From a virus: DNA of 36,550 nt. Of this stretch, positions 14,511 through 23,199 are shown piece after piece. The stretch's first letter is position 1; each line of letters starts with the position of its first letter. Both the position numbers and the translations under genes were made by a program. The notes below the pieces were generated by a model, which saw only the letters and a list, made by a program, of their open reading frames with translations, searched no databases and had not been told where the DNA came from. Location: IMG/VR virus record IMGVR_UViG_3300042466_000653, positions 1-36,550 of that record, one strand, 5' to 3'.

Positions 14511-15400
14511 TTGTTATTTAATATATTTTGTAAACCGATATAAAATAATTCTTCGTTATACTTTTTATACTCCTCACGTTTATCTATAAATTGTATTTGG
14601 TCTTTATAAGTGGTGATTCTATCGTAATAATTTTCACACACAACTGTATTTTTTAATTTGAATTGTTTTATGGTAGGGTCTTGCAATATATTTGCACCCC
14701 ACATTAAGTAAGTATCATCCAACCCATAGTGTCCGTAGTTTTCTGGAAATGGTATAACCTTCATTAATTCTTTTGATATCAATGCGAACCACCCACCACC
14801 AAATTTCATATATGGTTGGTGATGGACATTATTATGTACCTCCTCTAAGTGTGGGTCTCCATAAATAGTGGCATCAATATATGGATTATTAGTTGCCTGA
14901 TATCCTATTGGTTTATTTATAAATCTTTCATTTACTAAACAATCCCATGTGGAATCCCATTGCCTTACGATTTCTGGAATAGATACAAATTTAGTAAATC
15001 CTGCATATTCAATTACATCTATTGAATTGATTGAATGTGCTAGGGTTTGTGGGTCAAAGATTATATCAGTATCTAACCACAAATAATAATTTGAATCAGA
15101 ATACGATGCTAATCTTCGCATTGAGGTACATCCATTTATAGTAGTTGTAGTTTCAAACGTACCATTAGATGCCCAATCGGTTAATGGTTTTAATCCTAAA
15201 AACTTTTCAGTACATTCTTCTTTGGTAACACTACTTTTACTCCAATCAATTATCTCATCAGACACACACATAACAATATTAAATTTAATATTATCACATT
15301 GTTCTTTTGTTAGATAATCCTTTCCAATATACAATCGATTTAATGATTTTTCTAAATCATCAATATCGGTGGGTGATATCCAAATTACAATTTCTATCAT
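14507..15400 (-). CDS. GT-A-type glycosyltransferase (tandem paralog)
   Basis: A 297-residue protein started at the ATG at 15400 (MIEIVIWISPTDIDDLE), which aligns with the paralog's start; a start 13 codons upstream would run into the previous gene. Motifs: YYLWLDTDIIFDPQT, STWDCLVNERFINKP and NNPYID (both shared word for word or nearly so with the gene at 13617), and HYGLDDTYLMWGA. The equal length and conserved spacing indicate duplication. It overlaps the upstream gene by ATGA. It probably adds a related sugar in the same glycan; specificity cannot be read. Confidence 0.8.
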   Translation of the reverse strand: MIEIVIWISPTDIDDLEKSLNRLYIGKDYLTKEQCDNIKFNIVMCVSDEIIDWSKSSVTKEECTEKFLGLKPLTDWASNGTFETTTTINGCTSMRRLASYSDSNYYLWLDTDIIFDPQTLAHSINSIDVIEYAGFTKFVSIPEIVRQWDSTWDCLVNERFINKPIGYQATNNPYIDATIYGDPHLEEVHNNVHHQPYMKFGGGWFALISKELMKVIPFPENYGHYGLDDTYLMWGANILQDPTIKQFKLKNTVVCENYYDRITTYKDQIQFIDKREEYKKYNEELFYIGLQNILNNK

Positions 15401-15888
15401 ACTAATTCTGCAACTTTTGCCATTCTGCCAAACACACATATTGTATTTTGTCCAACCAATGGTAAGTTATCAGTTAACATAACCAATTGGTCTTTATCTA
15501 TTATATATTTGTATTCATCTTTTATCTGAACTGATTCACCCTTACTCTTTTTGTTTTTAATATAATTGATAAATGTGTTTGGATTACTACCCCATGTGAT
15601 ATTACCAATTCTAATAATATTATAGTTTTCAAAATTAGATTTGATAAGCAATTCCATTCTTCTTTTATGTTGTAAGTATTTGTTACTACCTACCTTTTCA
15701 ATATCATCAACTGAAATGGAACTAAAATAGAATAAACAGTTTGTTCTATCTTGTTTATCTAACAATTCTATTTCACGCATAAATTCAGATTCTCTAATTT
15801 CATTACTATTGGAAACTCCAGATACAAAGAATGTTGCCCCTTCTCTATCGTTTAAGACAGATGCTATATCACCTCTACCTATAATCAT
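15397..15888 (-). CDS. Shortened NAD-epimerase/SDR-like protein
   Basis: A 163-residue protein from the ATG at 15888, which overlaps the preceding stop as TAATG. The N-terminus MIIGRGDIASVLNDREGATFF resembles a Rossmann start but lacks the full GxxGxxG. CLFYFSSISV supplies the SDR Ser, NKYLQHKRRME gives the YxxxK pair, and YNIIRIGNITWGSNPNTFIN matches the region after the active site in extended SDRs. At roughly half the length of a normal epimerase (about 300), it is either a divergent minimal SDR or a decayed sugar-nucleotide enzyme. Its reading frame is intact and coupled on both sides, which argues it is still used. Confidence 0.6.
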   Translation of the reverse strand: MIIGRGDIASVLNDREGATFFVSGVSNSNEIRESEFMREIELLDKQDRTNCLFYFSSISVDDIEKVGSNKYLQHKRRMELLIKSNFENYNIIRIGNITWGSNPNTFINYIKNKKSKGESVQIKDEYKYIIDKDQLVMLTDNLPLVGQNTICVFGRMAKVAELV

Positions 15889-16742
15889 TATTCGTATTTT
15901 TTTGTTATGATTCGATTCCATTCTGGAATTCTATCGTATTGGTGTACCATTGCGAATGGAATACCCGTACTTGTTTTTACAATGTCCCCATCCATAATCG
16001 GTGATGGTTCTAATAGGTTTTCACCATACTGACTGACCATTCTTTGGTCAACAGTCGTTCCACATTGTGCAGCCCAACCCTCTTCAGAATTTGTAAACCT
16101 AGTCAATTCTTTATATGGAGAAAATGATAATGCTACATTTACTGCTGCTTGGTCAGGTGTTGCCGATGGACTTCCTTGACACATTAAGTACACATTTAAA
16201 AATAATTCAGACATTGTTTTCCAATCACCTGATATTGTTCCTGCATTTACTGTTATATTTTCTTTACATCTATCATACACAATCTCACCAAAACTTTCAA
16301 TCATATTACCCCTACCCCATACCTCATCCTTATACTTAACACTTTCTCTACCTGCATTTATTTTATAATCACCTAAGTTTTTTTCTAACCATTCTGATGG
16401 GTTATATTGAAATACTACATCCTTTGGGTCTAATGCCATTACATACCTTAACCCACCGGGAGTTTCTTGTGCTAATTGATTTAATACAAGATAATAATGT
16501 AAATGTCTATCGACGGTTACTATAAAATTATCTCTATAAATGTATCGTTGGTTTGTTTCATCTTTACCAAACCCAACAACATCCCATCCTCTTTTTTTTA
16601 ATTCATCGACCGTTGAAAATGGAACATTATAAACTATCATAACTTTATGACCGGTGAATCCACTTCTATCAATTGAGTTTACAAATAGTTTAATATTTTC
16701 AAATGTATAATTTGTGATACATCCTATTACTACATCTTTCAT
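15888..16742 (-). CDS. Glycosyltransferase-like protein
   Basis: A 284-residue protein. It begins MKDVVIGCITNYTFENIKLF with a nucleotide-sugar-transferase-like fold; YVMALDPKDVVFQYNPSEW (about 102-120) carries the D-P-K-D metal-binding equivalent; NITVNAGTISGDWKTM and CQGSPSATPDQAAVN match the conserved mid-region of GT-A enzymes that act with a disordered loop; the end is FAMVHQYDRIPEWNRIITKK. This end motif (VHQYDR) is familiar from a class of short bacterial and phage glycosyltransferases. It is coupled to the UDP-galactopyranose mutase gene upstream by an ATGA overlap, so it may use UDP-galactofuranose; that is inference. Confidence 0.72.
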   Translation of the reverse strand: MKDVVIGCITNYTFENIKLFVNSIDRSGFTGHKVMIVYNVPFSTVDELKKRGWDVVGFGKDETNQRYIYRDNFIVTVDRHLHYYLVLNQLAQETPGGLRYVMALDPKDVVFQYNPSEWLEKNLGDYKINAGRESVKYKDEVWGRGNMIESFGEIVYDRCKENITVNAGTISGDWKTMSELFLNVYLMCQGSPSATPDQAAVNVALSFSPYKELTRFTNSEEGWAAQCGTTVDQRMVSQYGENLLEPSPIMDGDIVKTSTGIPFAMVHQYDRIPEWNRIITKKYE

Positions 16743-17821
16743 ATTATTTCGTTAACTTTTTTTAATGCCGATTCAATTACTTGATGCATATCATAGTATT
16801 TGTATTCTGCCAATCTACCTCCAAAGATAACATTTTTTTCTGAGTTTACCAAACTTTTATACAAATTATATTTCTCATTGTTTTCAGAATCATTTACTGG
16901 ATAATAAGGTTCGGTGGTTTTAGCATCATATTCTATTGGATATTCATGTGTAACCCATGTGGTATTACTATCTCCAAATTCAAAATGTTTATGTTCTATT
17001 GTTCTGGTATATGGAGTTTCTGAATCCGTATAGTTCATTATAGCACAACCTTGATAATTTGGAATATCCAATTGGTTATGTTCAAATTTAGTTGTTTTAT
17101 ATTCTAATTCACCAAATTTGTAATTATAAAATTTATCAATTGGGCCGGTGTAGATTACTTTTTTATATTCGGGTAGTTCATCGGTAAAATAATCCGTATT
17201 TAATTTAACATCAATACCTTCTAATAGTTTTTCAAATATTTGAGTATACCCCCCAATTGGAATACCTTGATATTTGTCATTAAAATAATTATTATCGTAT
17301 GTAAATCTAACAGGTAATCTTTTAATAATTTCCTTTGGTAATTCCGTTGCCGGTTTTCTCCATTGTTTTTCGGTATATCCTTTTATCAATTTGGTGTAAA
17401 CATCCTTACCTACAAATTTAATTGCTTGTTCTTCTAAGTTAGTAGGTTCGGTAACATCATCACTTTGTTTCTGAATCATTGTCTTTGCTTCATCCGGAGT
17501 AGTGACCCCCCACATTTGGGAAAACGTCCACATATTAAATGGTAACGAATACAATTCTCCTTTATAATTTGCAACGGGTGATAATCTAAAATGATTAAAT
17601 TTAACAAACTGATTTATCCATTTCCAAACTTCTTCGTTTGATGTGTGGAATATATGTGGGCCATAATCATGCACATTTATACCATCCCTATTTGATGTAT
17701 GACAATTTCCACCAATATGATTTCTATTATCAATTACACAAACTTTATAACCCTTTTTATTTAGTTCATATGCACATATAGAACCAAAGAAACCAGAACC
17801 AACTATTAAATAATCGTACAT
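16739..17821 (-). CDS. glf: UDP-galactopyranose mutase
   Basis: A 360-residue flavoprotein that converts UDP-galactopyranose to UDP-galactofuranose. The FAD-binding motif is YLIVGSGFFGSICAYELNKK (about 4-23), followed by NHIGGNCHT, DYGPHIFHTSNEEVW and FVKFNHFRLSPVANYKGELY, all hallmark Glf segments. The substrate-side motifs GYTEKQWRKPATELP and RLPVRFTYDNNYFND are present, with YQGIPIGGYTQIFE, and the end has IFGGRLAEYKYYDMHQVIESAL. The length matches the family (about 360-390). Because galactofuranose is rare and mostly found in microbial surface glycans, its presence identifies one likely donor made by the locus. It lies directly downstream of a GT90-type gene with no gap. Confidence 0.95.
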   Translation of the reverse strand: MYDYLIVGSGFFGSICAYELNKKGYKVCVIDNRNHIGGNCHTSNRDGINVHDYGPHIFHTSNEEVWKWINQFVKFNHFRLSPVANYKGELYSLPFNMWTFSQMWGVTTPDEAKTMIQKQSDDVTEPTNLEEQAIKFVGKDVYTKLIKGYTEKQWRKPATELPKEIIKRLPVRFTYDNNYFNDKYQGIPIGGYTQIFEKLLEGIDVKLNTDYFTDELPEYKKVIYTGPIDKFYNYKFGELEYKTTKFEHNQLDIPNYQGCAIMNYTDSETPYTRTIEHKHFEFGDSNTTWVTHEYPIEYDAKTTEPYYPVNDSENNEKYNLYKSLVNSEKNVIFGGRLAEYKYYDMHQVIESALKKVNEII

Positions 17822-18667
17822 TTATTTTATAATTTTTTTAAATACTTCTACAATATGGTTATTTATATTTTCTTTTGTAAATGTTTTTTCTGCAAACTCA
17901 TATAAATTATTTGATAATTTATCATATAGTTCTGGATTATTTTCTACATATTCGAGTTTTTCAATTAAATTAGATAAATCTCGTTTAACCATAATACAAT
18001 TTTCACCATCTACTAAACCATCCATCCAAAATTCTTGATAAGGTCTTTCATTTATAAACAAAACACGTTTAGTACAACATAAAAATTTTAATCTACCTGA
18101 CCACCCAACTCCTTCAATATCAATTAGATATTTGTATTTACAATGTTCTGCCAATGAAACAAAATTATTAGCTGTTAATTTTTCTGGATTATCTCTTATA
18201 AAATCAATCGCATTACATAATAGTAAGTTTGGATATTGAATAGCCAGTTGATTATACTTCATTCTTGTCGGTATATGTGAACCGATAGAACCAGACCAAA
18301 ATAGTTTATTTATGATTGGTATATTTTTCGCTTGTATTTTTATTTCATTTACTGTATTTTCAAAACTTTCTATGCCAATTTGTCTCCAACCATCAAATGT
18401 AAAACAAGGAATTGTTTTATATTTATCACTTGCGTGGGCGTAACTAAATCTATCATTATCAAGTTGGTCAGATGTATTGATTAGTATTTGTAACTTCTTA
18501 TTATGAAAAACTTCTTCATTTGATTTTAACCCATCTATTATAAGTTTTATTGTTGATGGATTTCTATCTTCATATCCACCATAATCATAAAAAGTAAAAA
18601 CATTTTCTACAAGACGTATTTCGAATGAATATCTTGGACCAGATTGGTTTATAATATTATATTCCAT
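17822..18667 (-). CDS. CAP10/GT90-type glycosyltransferase
   Basis: A 281-residue protein. The C-terminal half matches the CAP10-like (GT90) pattern: HCKYKYLIDIEGVGWSGRLK (about 192-211), FLCCTKRVLFINERPYQEFW, then VDGENCIMVKRDLSNLIEKLEY. These are the conserved donor-binding segments of that family, which includes LPS- and capsule-modifying xylosyl and glucosyl transferases. The N-terminal half (YGGYEDRNPSTIKL; WSGSIGSHIPTRMK) fits too. There is no membrane segment or signal peptide, so the protein is cytoplasmic. It abuts the mutase gene and the glycosyltransferase gene at 18668. Confidence 0.75.
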   Translation of the reverse strand: MEYNIINQSGPRYSFEIRLVENVFTFYDYGGYEDRNPSTIKLIIDGLKSNEEVFHNKKLQILINTSDQLDNDRFSYAHASDKYKTIPCFTFDGWRQIGIESFENTVNEIKIQAKNIPIINKLFWSGSIGSHIPTRMKYNQLAIQYPNLLLCNAIDFIRDNPEKLTANNFVSLAEHCKYKYLIDIEGVGWSGRLKFLCCTKRVLFINERPYQEFWMDGLVDGENCIMVKRDLSNLIEKLEYVENNPELYDKLSNNLYEFAEKTFTKENINNHIVEVFKKIIK

Positions 18668-19348
18668 TTAGTATAATTCTTTATATCCGTGAATAAAACA
18701 TGCGGTATCTGATACAATCCTATTTGGATATGTCATATCATCAGTGCCTTCCCATATCTGATAGGTATACCCAAAATATTGTAAAAAACAATTGATTAAA
18801 ATATCACTCCAACCTGTAATTCTACTATCGTATTTAACTAACTCTTCCAATTTAAATTCATCAATTTTTGAATATGAATCTAAAAAAGATTGTCTTCTAA
18901 AAATAGAACCACCACACATACCATACCCCCAAAGTGTATTTTTTTGGTTTCGATTCATCAATACATTTTTTATTGGGGTAGGCCAATCCCATGCTATCAT
19001 TCCACCACTATCTTCGGTTGGAAATGTTATATCAGAACTTACTGTTAATACATCATCTTCAAATATTACTATCCACTCTTCATTGTATTTTAAACAAGTA
19101 TCATTTACTCGTTTTAACCATTCATAACAACCTTCTATTTTATCAAATCTACCACCAGGAAAAACGTTAATATCTGAAAATGTAAAATCAATTCCGTATG
19201 TTTCAACAAAGTGAGAATAATCACTACCATTGTCAGATACTACTCTCATTTTAGCAGTTGGGAAAAACTCTCTAAATTTTTGTATTGTAAATTCAGTTGC
19301 CTTGTCATTTTTCCAAGTCTGATAGTGTACTGCAAATTTATTTTCCAT
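18668..19348 (-). CDS. Glycosyltransferase-like protein
   Basis: A 226-residue protein with a GT-A pattern: KFAVHYQTWKNDKATEFTIQ at the start, YNEEWIVIFEDDVLTVSSDI (about 88-107) with the E-D-D motif used for metal and nucleotide binding, then MIAWDWPTPIKNV, a GYGMCGGSIFRRQSFLD segment (about 142-158) and a late WSDILINCFLQYFGYTY. The pattern is close to small capsule-type glycosyltransferases (GT2/GT25-like). The exact family is uncertain. It lies two bases downstream of the GDPD-like gene. Confidence 0.65.
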   Translation of the reverse strand: MENKFAVHYQTWKNDKATEFTIQKFREFFPTAKMRVVSDNGSDYSHFVETYGIDFTFSDINVFPGGRFDKIEGCYEWLKRVNDTCLKYNEEWIVIFEDDVLTVSSDITFPTEDSGGMIAWDWPTPIKNVLMNRNQKNTLWGYGMCGGSIFRRQSFLDSYSKIDEFKLEELVKYDSRITGWSDILINCFLQYFGYTYQIWEGTDDMTYPNRIVSDTACFIHGYKELY

Positions 19349-19350
19349 AT

Positions 19351-19791
19351 TTATTTTGATTTATAATTAATTATATAATCAGAACATATCCCTTCACATT
19401 CACTAACATCATCATTATAAATTTCAGGCATTACTGCTATACTTCCTTTAATCGGTTGTTTACCAGGATATACCCACATCCACCCATTTGAAGTTAAAGT
19501 CATAACATCATTTTCGTGCCAAAAATAGTTAAATCCATCAAATGAATTAAACCATTCCATCGCTTCTATATTTTTACAATGTATCCATAAACTATAATGT
19601 CTATCATTTAACCATTTTTGTGAAACGCCATATTGTGGTTTATCATGCCCTAAAAATAATTGACCTTCTACCATCCATACATCCACTTCAACATTAAATC
19701 CATCTGATATTGCTTTGTCAATATACATTGGTTCGTTTTCATATGATTCAAACTTTCCATTTGTGTTTCCTCTATGTGATATTAGTATCAT
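19351..19791 (-). CDS. Glycerophosphodiester phosphodiesterase-like protein
   Basis: A 146-residue protein starting ILISHRGNTNG, then IDKAISDGFNVEVDVWMVEG and LFLGHDKPQYGVS. HRG, ExDV and LGHD are the first three beta-alpha motifs of the GDPD/PI-PLC TIM-barrel family; the remaining sequence (HYSLWIHCKNIEAMEWF; YFWHENDVMTLTSNGWMWVY) continues the barrel. It is shorter than a typical GDPD (about 230-250), as in small forms in capsule loci. The catalytic His of HRG and the acidic residues are present. It may trim a glycerophosphate or phosphodiester substituent from the glycan. Coupled to the nucleotidyltransferase fusion by an ATGA overlap. Confidence 0.72.
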   Translation of the reverse strand: MILISHRGNTNGKFESYENEPMYIDKAISDGFNVEVDVWMVEGQLFLGHDKPQYGVSQKWLNDRHYSLWIHCKNIEAMEWFNSFDGFNYFWHENDVMTLTSNGWMWVYPGKQPIKGSIAVMPEIYNDDVSECEGICSDYIINYKSK

Positions 19792-21155
19792 CTCTTATTT
19801 TCTAAATAGTAATTCAAATCTTCAGGTGTTCCTAACCCCCACATCTTTTCAATGTTGAATGTTTTTATTTTTTTACAATCTGCAATTGCTTCATTAAAAG
19901 TTGGACAAGTGTAAAATTCACCATTTGTTCTAATATCTTTACTAATCATTTGTTCTGCATATTTTACATAATCAGAACCTTTGGCCCAATAGTAAATCCC
20001 AACTGTTGCAATATCTGAAATTGGATTCTTCTCTGCTACTTCGGTTACATATCCATACTCATCCACTTTAGCGAATGACCATTTTGGATGTGTTGCGGTA
20101 AATGTAACAATTCCTCCATCTACTTTCTGCTCAATCATCTTATACATAAACTCATTACTATCCCACTCAAGGAATTGGTCAGAGTTAGCCATAACCAATG
20201 GTTGGTTATTATCAATGAATTCTTTTGCTAATAAAGTTGTACATGCTGCACCTTCGGTTATACCATCAACTTCTACAATTTTACAGTTAGGGGTGATTAA
20301 ATTTAATAGGGTATCTAAGTTATATTTTGCTCTATGTTCTTTTTGTACTACATAAATGTACGTTGCTTCTATATTAAGATTATCTACAACCACCTGAATC
20401 ATTGGTTTACCTTCCACATCAATTAGTGGTTTAGGGAATGTATATCCAGCTTGTTGAAATCTACTTCCAGCTCCGGCCATTGGGATAAGAACGTTCATCT
20501 TACCACCTTGCCATTTTGGAATACTCATAACTTTATTTTTGTTTAATTTGTTTTCTATTTTTTCTAATGTCAAATCATTTGGGTTGTCCACTCTTAATAC
20601 ACTTGCTCTACTTCTACTTGCTGCCAATAGTCCATGTGGAGAATCTTCTACTATTAGAGTTTCTTCAGGCAAACATCCCATCATACTCATAGCCTTCCAA
20701 TACATTTCAGGGTGCGGTTTAGAGTTCTTTACATCCTCATTGGAGATGATTAAATCCATATACTCAATTATACCTATCTTTGCTAACATAACCAATACAG
20801 ACCTTCTAATTGAGTTTGAAGCACATGCTAACTTATAACCCTTATCTCTCAATTCCTTAAACAATTCAATCTTTTGTAAATCGGGTTGTAATTCAGATAT
20901 TGCTTCAATTGTTAATTGTTGTTTTCTATTCCAAACAGTTTCGTATGTATCTCTTTGTAGTCCTTTGTTTTGTGTTAATAATTCTAATTTCTGATTGGTT
21001 TTTAATCCATCGTATATAGATAGGTGTTCTGCTTCTGAAATAACATATTTTGTACTCTTTGCTATTTCCCACAAAGCCTTATTCAATGTTTCAAAATGTA
21101 TTTGTTTTGCTTCTACTAATACACCATCCAAATCAAATATAATTAATTTTGTCAT
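19788..21155 (-). CDS. HAD phosphatase fused to sugar-phosphate nucleotidylyltransferase
   Basis: A 455-residue two-domain protein. Residues 1-205 are a HAD hydrolase: IIFDLDGVLVEA (motif I, Asp8/Asp10), CASNSIRRS (motif II), KPHPEMYW (Lys, motif III) and IVEDSPHGLLAA (motif IV). Residues about 220-455 are a nucleotidyltransferase: NVLIPMAGAGSRF (226-233), FPKPLIDVEGKPMIQ, and GLGTPEDLNYYLE at the end. Fusing a sugar-phosphate phosphatase with a nucleotidylyltransferase suggests consecutive steps from a sugar bisphosphate to an NDP-sugar, as in heptose pathways; other donors are possible. A smaller ATG in the linker (MSIPKWQGGKMN, about 210) could give the second domain alone. Confidence 0.88.
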   Translation of the reverse strand: MTKLIIFDLDGVLVEAKQIHFETLNKALWEIAKSTKYVISEAEHLSIYDGLKTNQKLELLTQNKGLQRDTYETVWNRKQQLTIEAISELQPDLQKIELFKELRDKGYKLACASNSIRRSVLVMLAKIGIIEYMDLIISNEDVKNSKPHPEMYWKAMSMMGCLPEETLIVEDSPHGLLAASRSRASVLRVDNPNDLTLEKIENKLNKNKVMSIPKWQGGKMNVLIPMAGAGSRFQQAGYTFPKPLIDVEGKPMIQVVVDNLNIEATYIYVVQKEHRAKYNLDTLLNLITPNCKIVEVDGITEGAACTTLLAKEFIDNNQPLVMANSDQFLEWDSNEFMYKMIEQKVDGGIVTFTATHPKWSFAKVDEYGYVTEVAEKNPISDIATVGIYYWAKGSDYVKYAEQMISKDIRTNGEFYTCPTFNEAIADCKKIKTFNIEKMWGLGTPEDLNYYLENKR

Positions 21156-21895
21156 TATCTTCCGTATTTTTGATAATCGTTATGCATAAACAATCCTTCG
21201 TTATGCCCTACTTTATATTCCTGTTGTGCCCACCATTTACTAATATTACCTTCCAATGCAATACCTTCTCCTGCAAAGGGTTTGACAGTATCTAAATAAA
21301 ATTGTTTTTTATAAAGACATGGGTTATTTGTCCAATTACCATAACGAGATGTAGTCCAAAACATATCTTCCGATTTCTTTATCAAATCAGGGAATTCAAC
21401 TGCAGGGTCTAACCAATGCAGTGAATCTAAAAGATGAGGTGATGTACATTCAATTTCATCATCATAATAAGTAAGTTCTTTTCCTATATTTCTAAATGAA
21501 AAATGTGGATTACCTGGCTGTTGTCTATGTCTTAATCTAACAACATCCATACCCATTTCAATTGCTTGATAACTTTTCTTTAATGTATCATATGTAGTTT
21601 CTTTATCTTCAATTAAATTCCAATCATGTTCTAATACTAAAACATATTCTTCCTTTGCATTTTCAGTCAAACGAATGAATGCTTGACCTATTCCGATATT
21701 CTTTTGTAACCCAATGAAATCTAATCCAAAGTGTTTTGCGATTTCCATATCTTGCGAGGTTACCTCCTGAAATAGAATCGTAACATCGTTTACCATATCA
21801 AACAAACCATTTTCATAATATGTAGTTAAAGTATCTACAAGGACTTGTCCACTACGCCATGCCAATATTCCTATACTGATTGGTAACTTATTCAT
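21155..21895 (-). CDS. Family-2-like glycosyltransferase
   Basis: A 246-residue protein with a GT-A start (PISIGILAWRSGQVLVDTLT), KNIGIGQAFIRLTENAKEEY (the GT2 GxxxARN-like helix) and YVLVLEHDWNLIED (about 84-97), whose E-H-D replaces the usual DxD. The remaining segments (VRLRHRQQPGNP; SLHWLDPAVEFPDL; FAGEGIALEGNISKWWAQQE) are not specific. The last base of its stop overlaps the next start (TAATG), so the genes are coupled. Its acceptor and donor are unknown. Confidence 0.72.
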   Translation of the reverse strand: MNKLPISIGILAWRSGQVLVDTLTTYYENGLFDMVNDVTILFQEVTSQDMEIAKHFGLDFIGLQKNIGIGQAFIRLTENAKEEYVLVLEHDWNLIEDKETTYDTLKKSYQAIEMGMDVVRLRHRQQPGNPHFSFRNIGKELTYYDDEIECTSPHLLDSLHWLDPAVEFPDLIKKSEDMFWTTSRYGNWTNNPCLYKKQFYLDTVKPFAGEGIALEGNISKWWAQQEYKVGHNEGLFMHNDYQKYGR

Positions 21896-21898
21896 AAC

Positions 21899-22501
21899 TT
21901 ATATTTTTTTATAATGTATGTTTATTTCTGCTTCAACTTCATCATTAATAGTTTCTTTTACTATTTCAAATCCATTTGACTTTAAATACTCTCGAATATC
22001 CTCAGCTTTATTACTTGTATTTTTATATAATTCAACTGCATTTGATGCTTCAATTACACCTTCATTTACAAACGATATTTTATCTTTTAAAGATTTTAAA
22101 ACATTAAAATCATTTCCTTGTGCATCTATATGTAAAAAATCGATAGTTTCAATTTTATATAATTCACAAAAATCATATAATGTAATGGTTGGTACAATAT
22201 AAGAATGAGTATTACTAAAATCAGCTCTACCTGGCCAAGTTTCATTTAAATCATCAGAAAATTCATATAAACTACTGCAACCCCAATCCCAATGACCTGC
22301 TATATTAAATTTTTTGAATGAGTTTTCAGAATCTACTGCAAATGGTAAAATTCTAATATTTTTATTTTCATATGATAGTGGCCAAAGATACTTTACTAAT
22401 AGTTCATACGTTGGTTCAAATGCATATACAATAGAACCATCTGATGCTAATTCTTCGGTTTCCGTACCTTTATTAGCTCCTACTTCAATTTTTATTTTCA
22501 T
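21899..22501 (-). CDS. FkbM-type SAM-dependent methyltransferase
   Basis: A 200-residue protein from the ATG at 22501 (MKIKIEVGANKGTETEELAS); a start 13 codons earlier would lie inside the upstream gene. EVGANKGTET is motif I (SAM binding), YAFEPTYELLVKYL the post-I acidic strand, and IDFLHIDAQGNDFNVLKSLK the FkbM signature D-x-x-G region (about 131-150). EGVIEASNAVELYKN fits motif VI. FkbM enzymes O-methylate sugars in exopolysaccharides and lipid-linked glycans. Here it sits within the glycosyltransferase run, so glycan methylation is likely. Confidence 0.85.
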   Translation of the reverse strand: MKIKIEVGANKGTETEELASDGSIVYAFEPTYELLVKYLWPLSYENKNIRILPFAVDSENSFKKFNIAGHWDWGCSSLYEFSDDLNETWPGRADFSNTHSYIVPTITLYDFCELYKIETIDFLHIDAQGNDFNVLKSLKDKISFVNEGVIEASNAVELYKNTSNKAEDIREYLKSNGFEIVKETINDEVEAEINIHYKKI

Positions 22502-22503
22502 TT

Positions 22504-23175
22504 TTATAAATTTAAGAATTTGTATGGATTTTCTGGCCAATGAGTTTCTGCATTCACATTTCTAACCAATCTATAATCCCAATTTGTTTGATGTACTTTT
22601 ATATTATTATCTTTAAGTTGTTTCCCCAAAAATGTTTCAGGATGCCATCTACCCAATTCATGTGCAAATATATTTAAATTCAAAAATGTATCTGAATAAA
22701 TTTTCATTGCATCATACGTTCCTATTGCTAGTTGGTCGTTATACCCACCCATATTAAATTCTTCAGTTGGTATATAGATATCATATTTTTTATTACTTAA
22801 ATCATTAATTATACTTTCAATATCAAATTTTGGTTGAAGTAGTAAATCAAATCTTGCTCTGATTACCACATCATACTCCCCTTCTATTAAATCAAAACAT
22901 TTCTTAATGGAATAATACATTAACACATTATTCTTAGTGTTTCCTTCTATTTTTATACCATTTAAATCTAACATTGGTACTAATACATCCAATGCTTCTT
23001 TATCTGAATTTATTTCTAATTTTTTTGGATTGTATAAATCAATTGCTCTACACTCATCCCAACTATGTATAAATGTATCAACTTGATGTTCATTATTTAT
23101 AAAGGCATCGTAAATATATGGATAACAAAACATAGAACTTCTAGGTTTTCCAGATATACATAAAGCAATTTTCAT
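22504..23175 (-). CDS. Glycosyltransferase-like protein (CISGKPR type)
   Basis: A 223-residue protein starting MKIALCISGKPRSSMFCYPY, the signature start of a poorly described family seen in capsule and phage glycan loci. DVVIRARFDLLLQPKFDIES (about 101-120) carries the R-x-R-F-D segment that serves as the donor/metal site in this family. FNMGGYNDQLAIGTYDAMKI follows, with a HPETFLGKQL loop and a late NWDYRLVRNV. It is most likely a GT-A transferase of unknown specificity. Confidence 0.65.
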   Translation of the reverse strand: MKIALCISGKPRSSMFCYPYIYDAFINNEHQVDTFIHSWDECRAIDLYNPKKLEINSDKEALDVLVPMLDLNGIKIEGNTKNNVLMYYSIKKCFDLIEGEYDVVIRARFDLLLQPKFDIESIINDLSNKKYDIYIPTEEFNMGGYNDQLAIGTYDAMKIYSDTFLNLNIFAHELGRWHPETFLGKQLKDNNIKVHQTNWDYRLVRNVNAETHWPENPYKFLNL

Positions 23176-23199
23176 AATTTTTATTTTATATACTGAATA

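Noticed and set aside
19351-19791. GDPD-like protein as a broken pseudogene because it is short.
   Set aside because: The frame is intact, coupled to its neighbour, and short forms with the HRG, ExDV and LGHD motifs are plausible.
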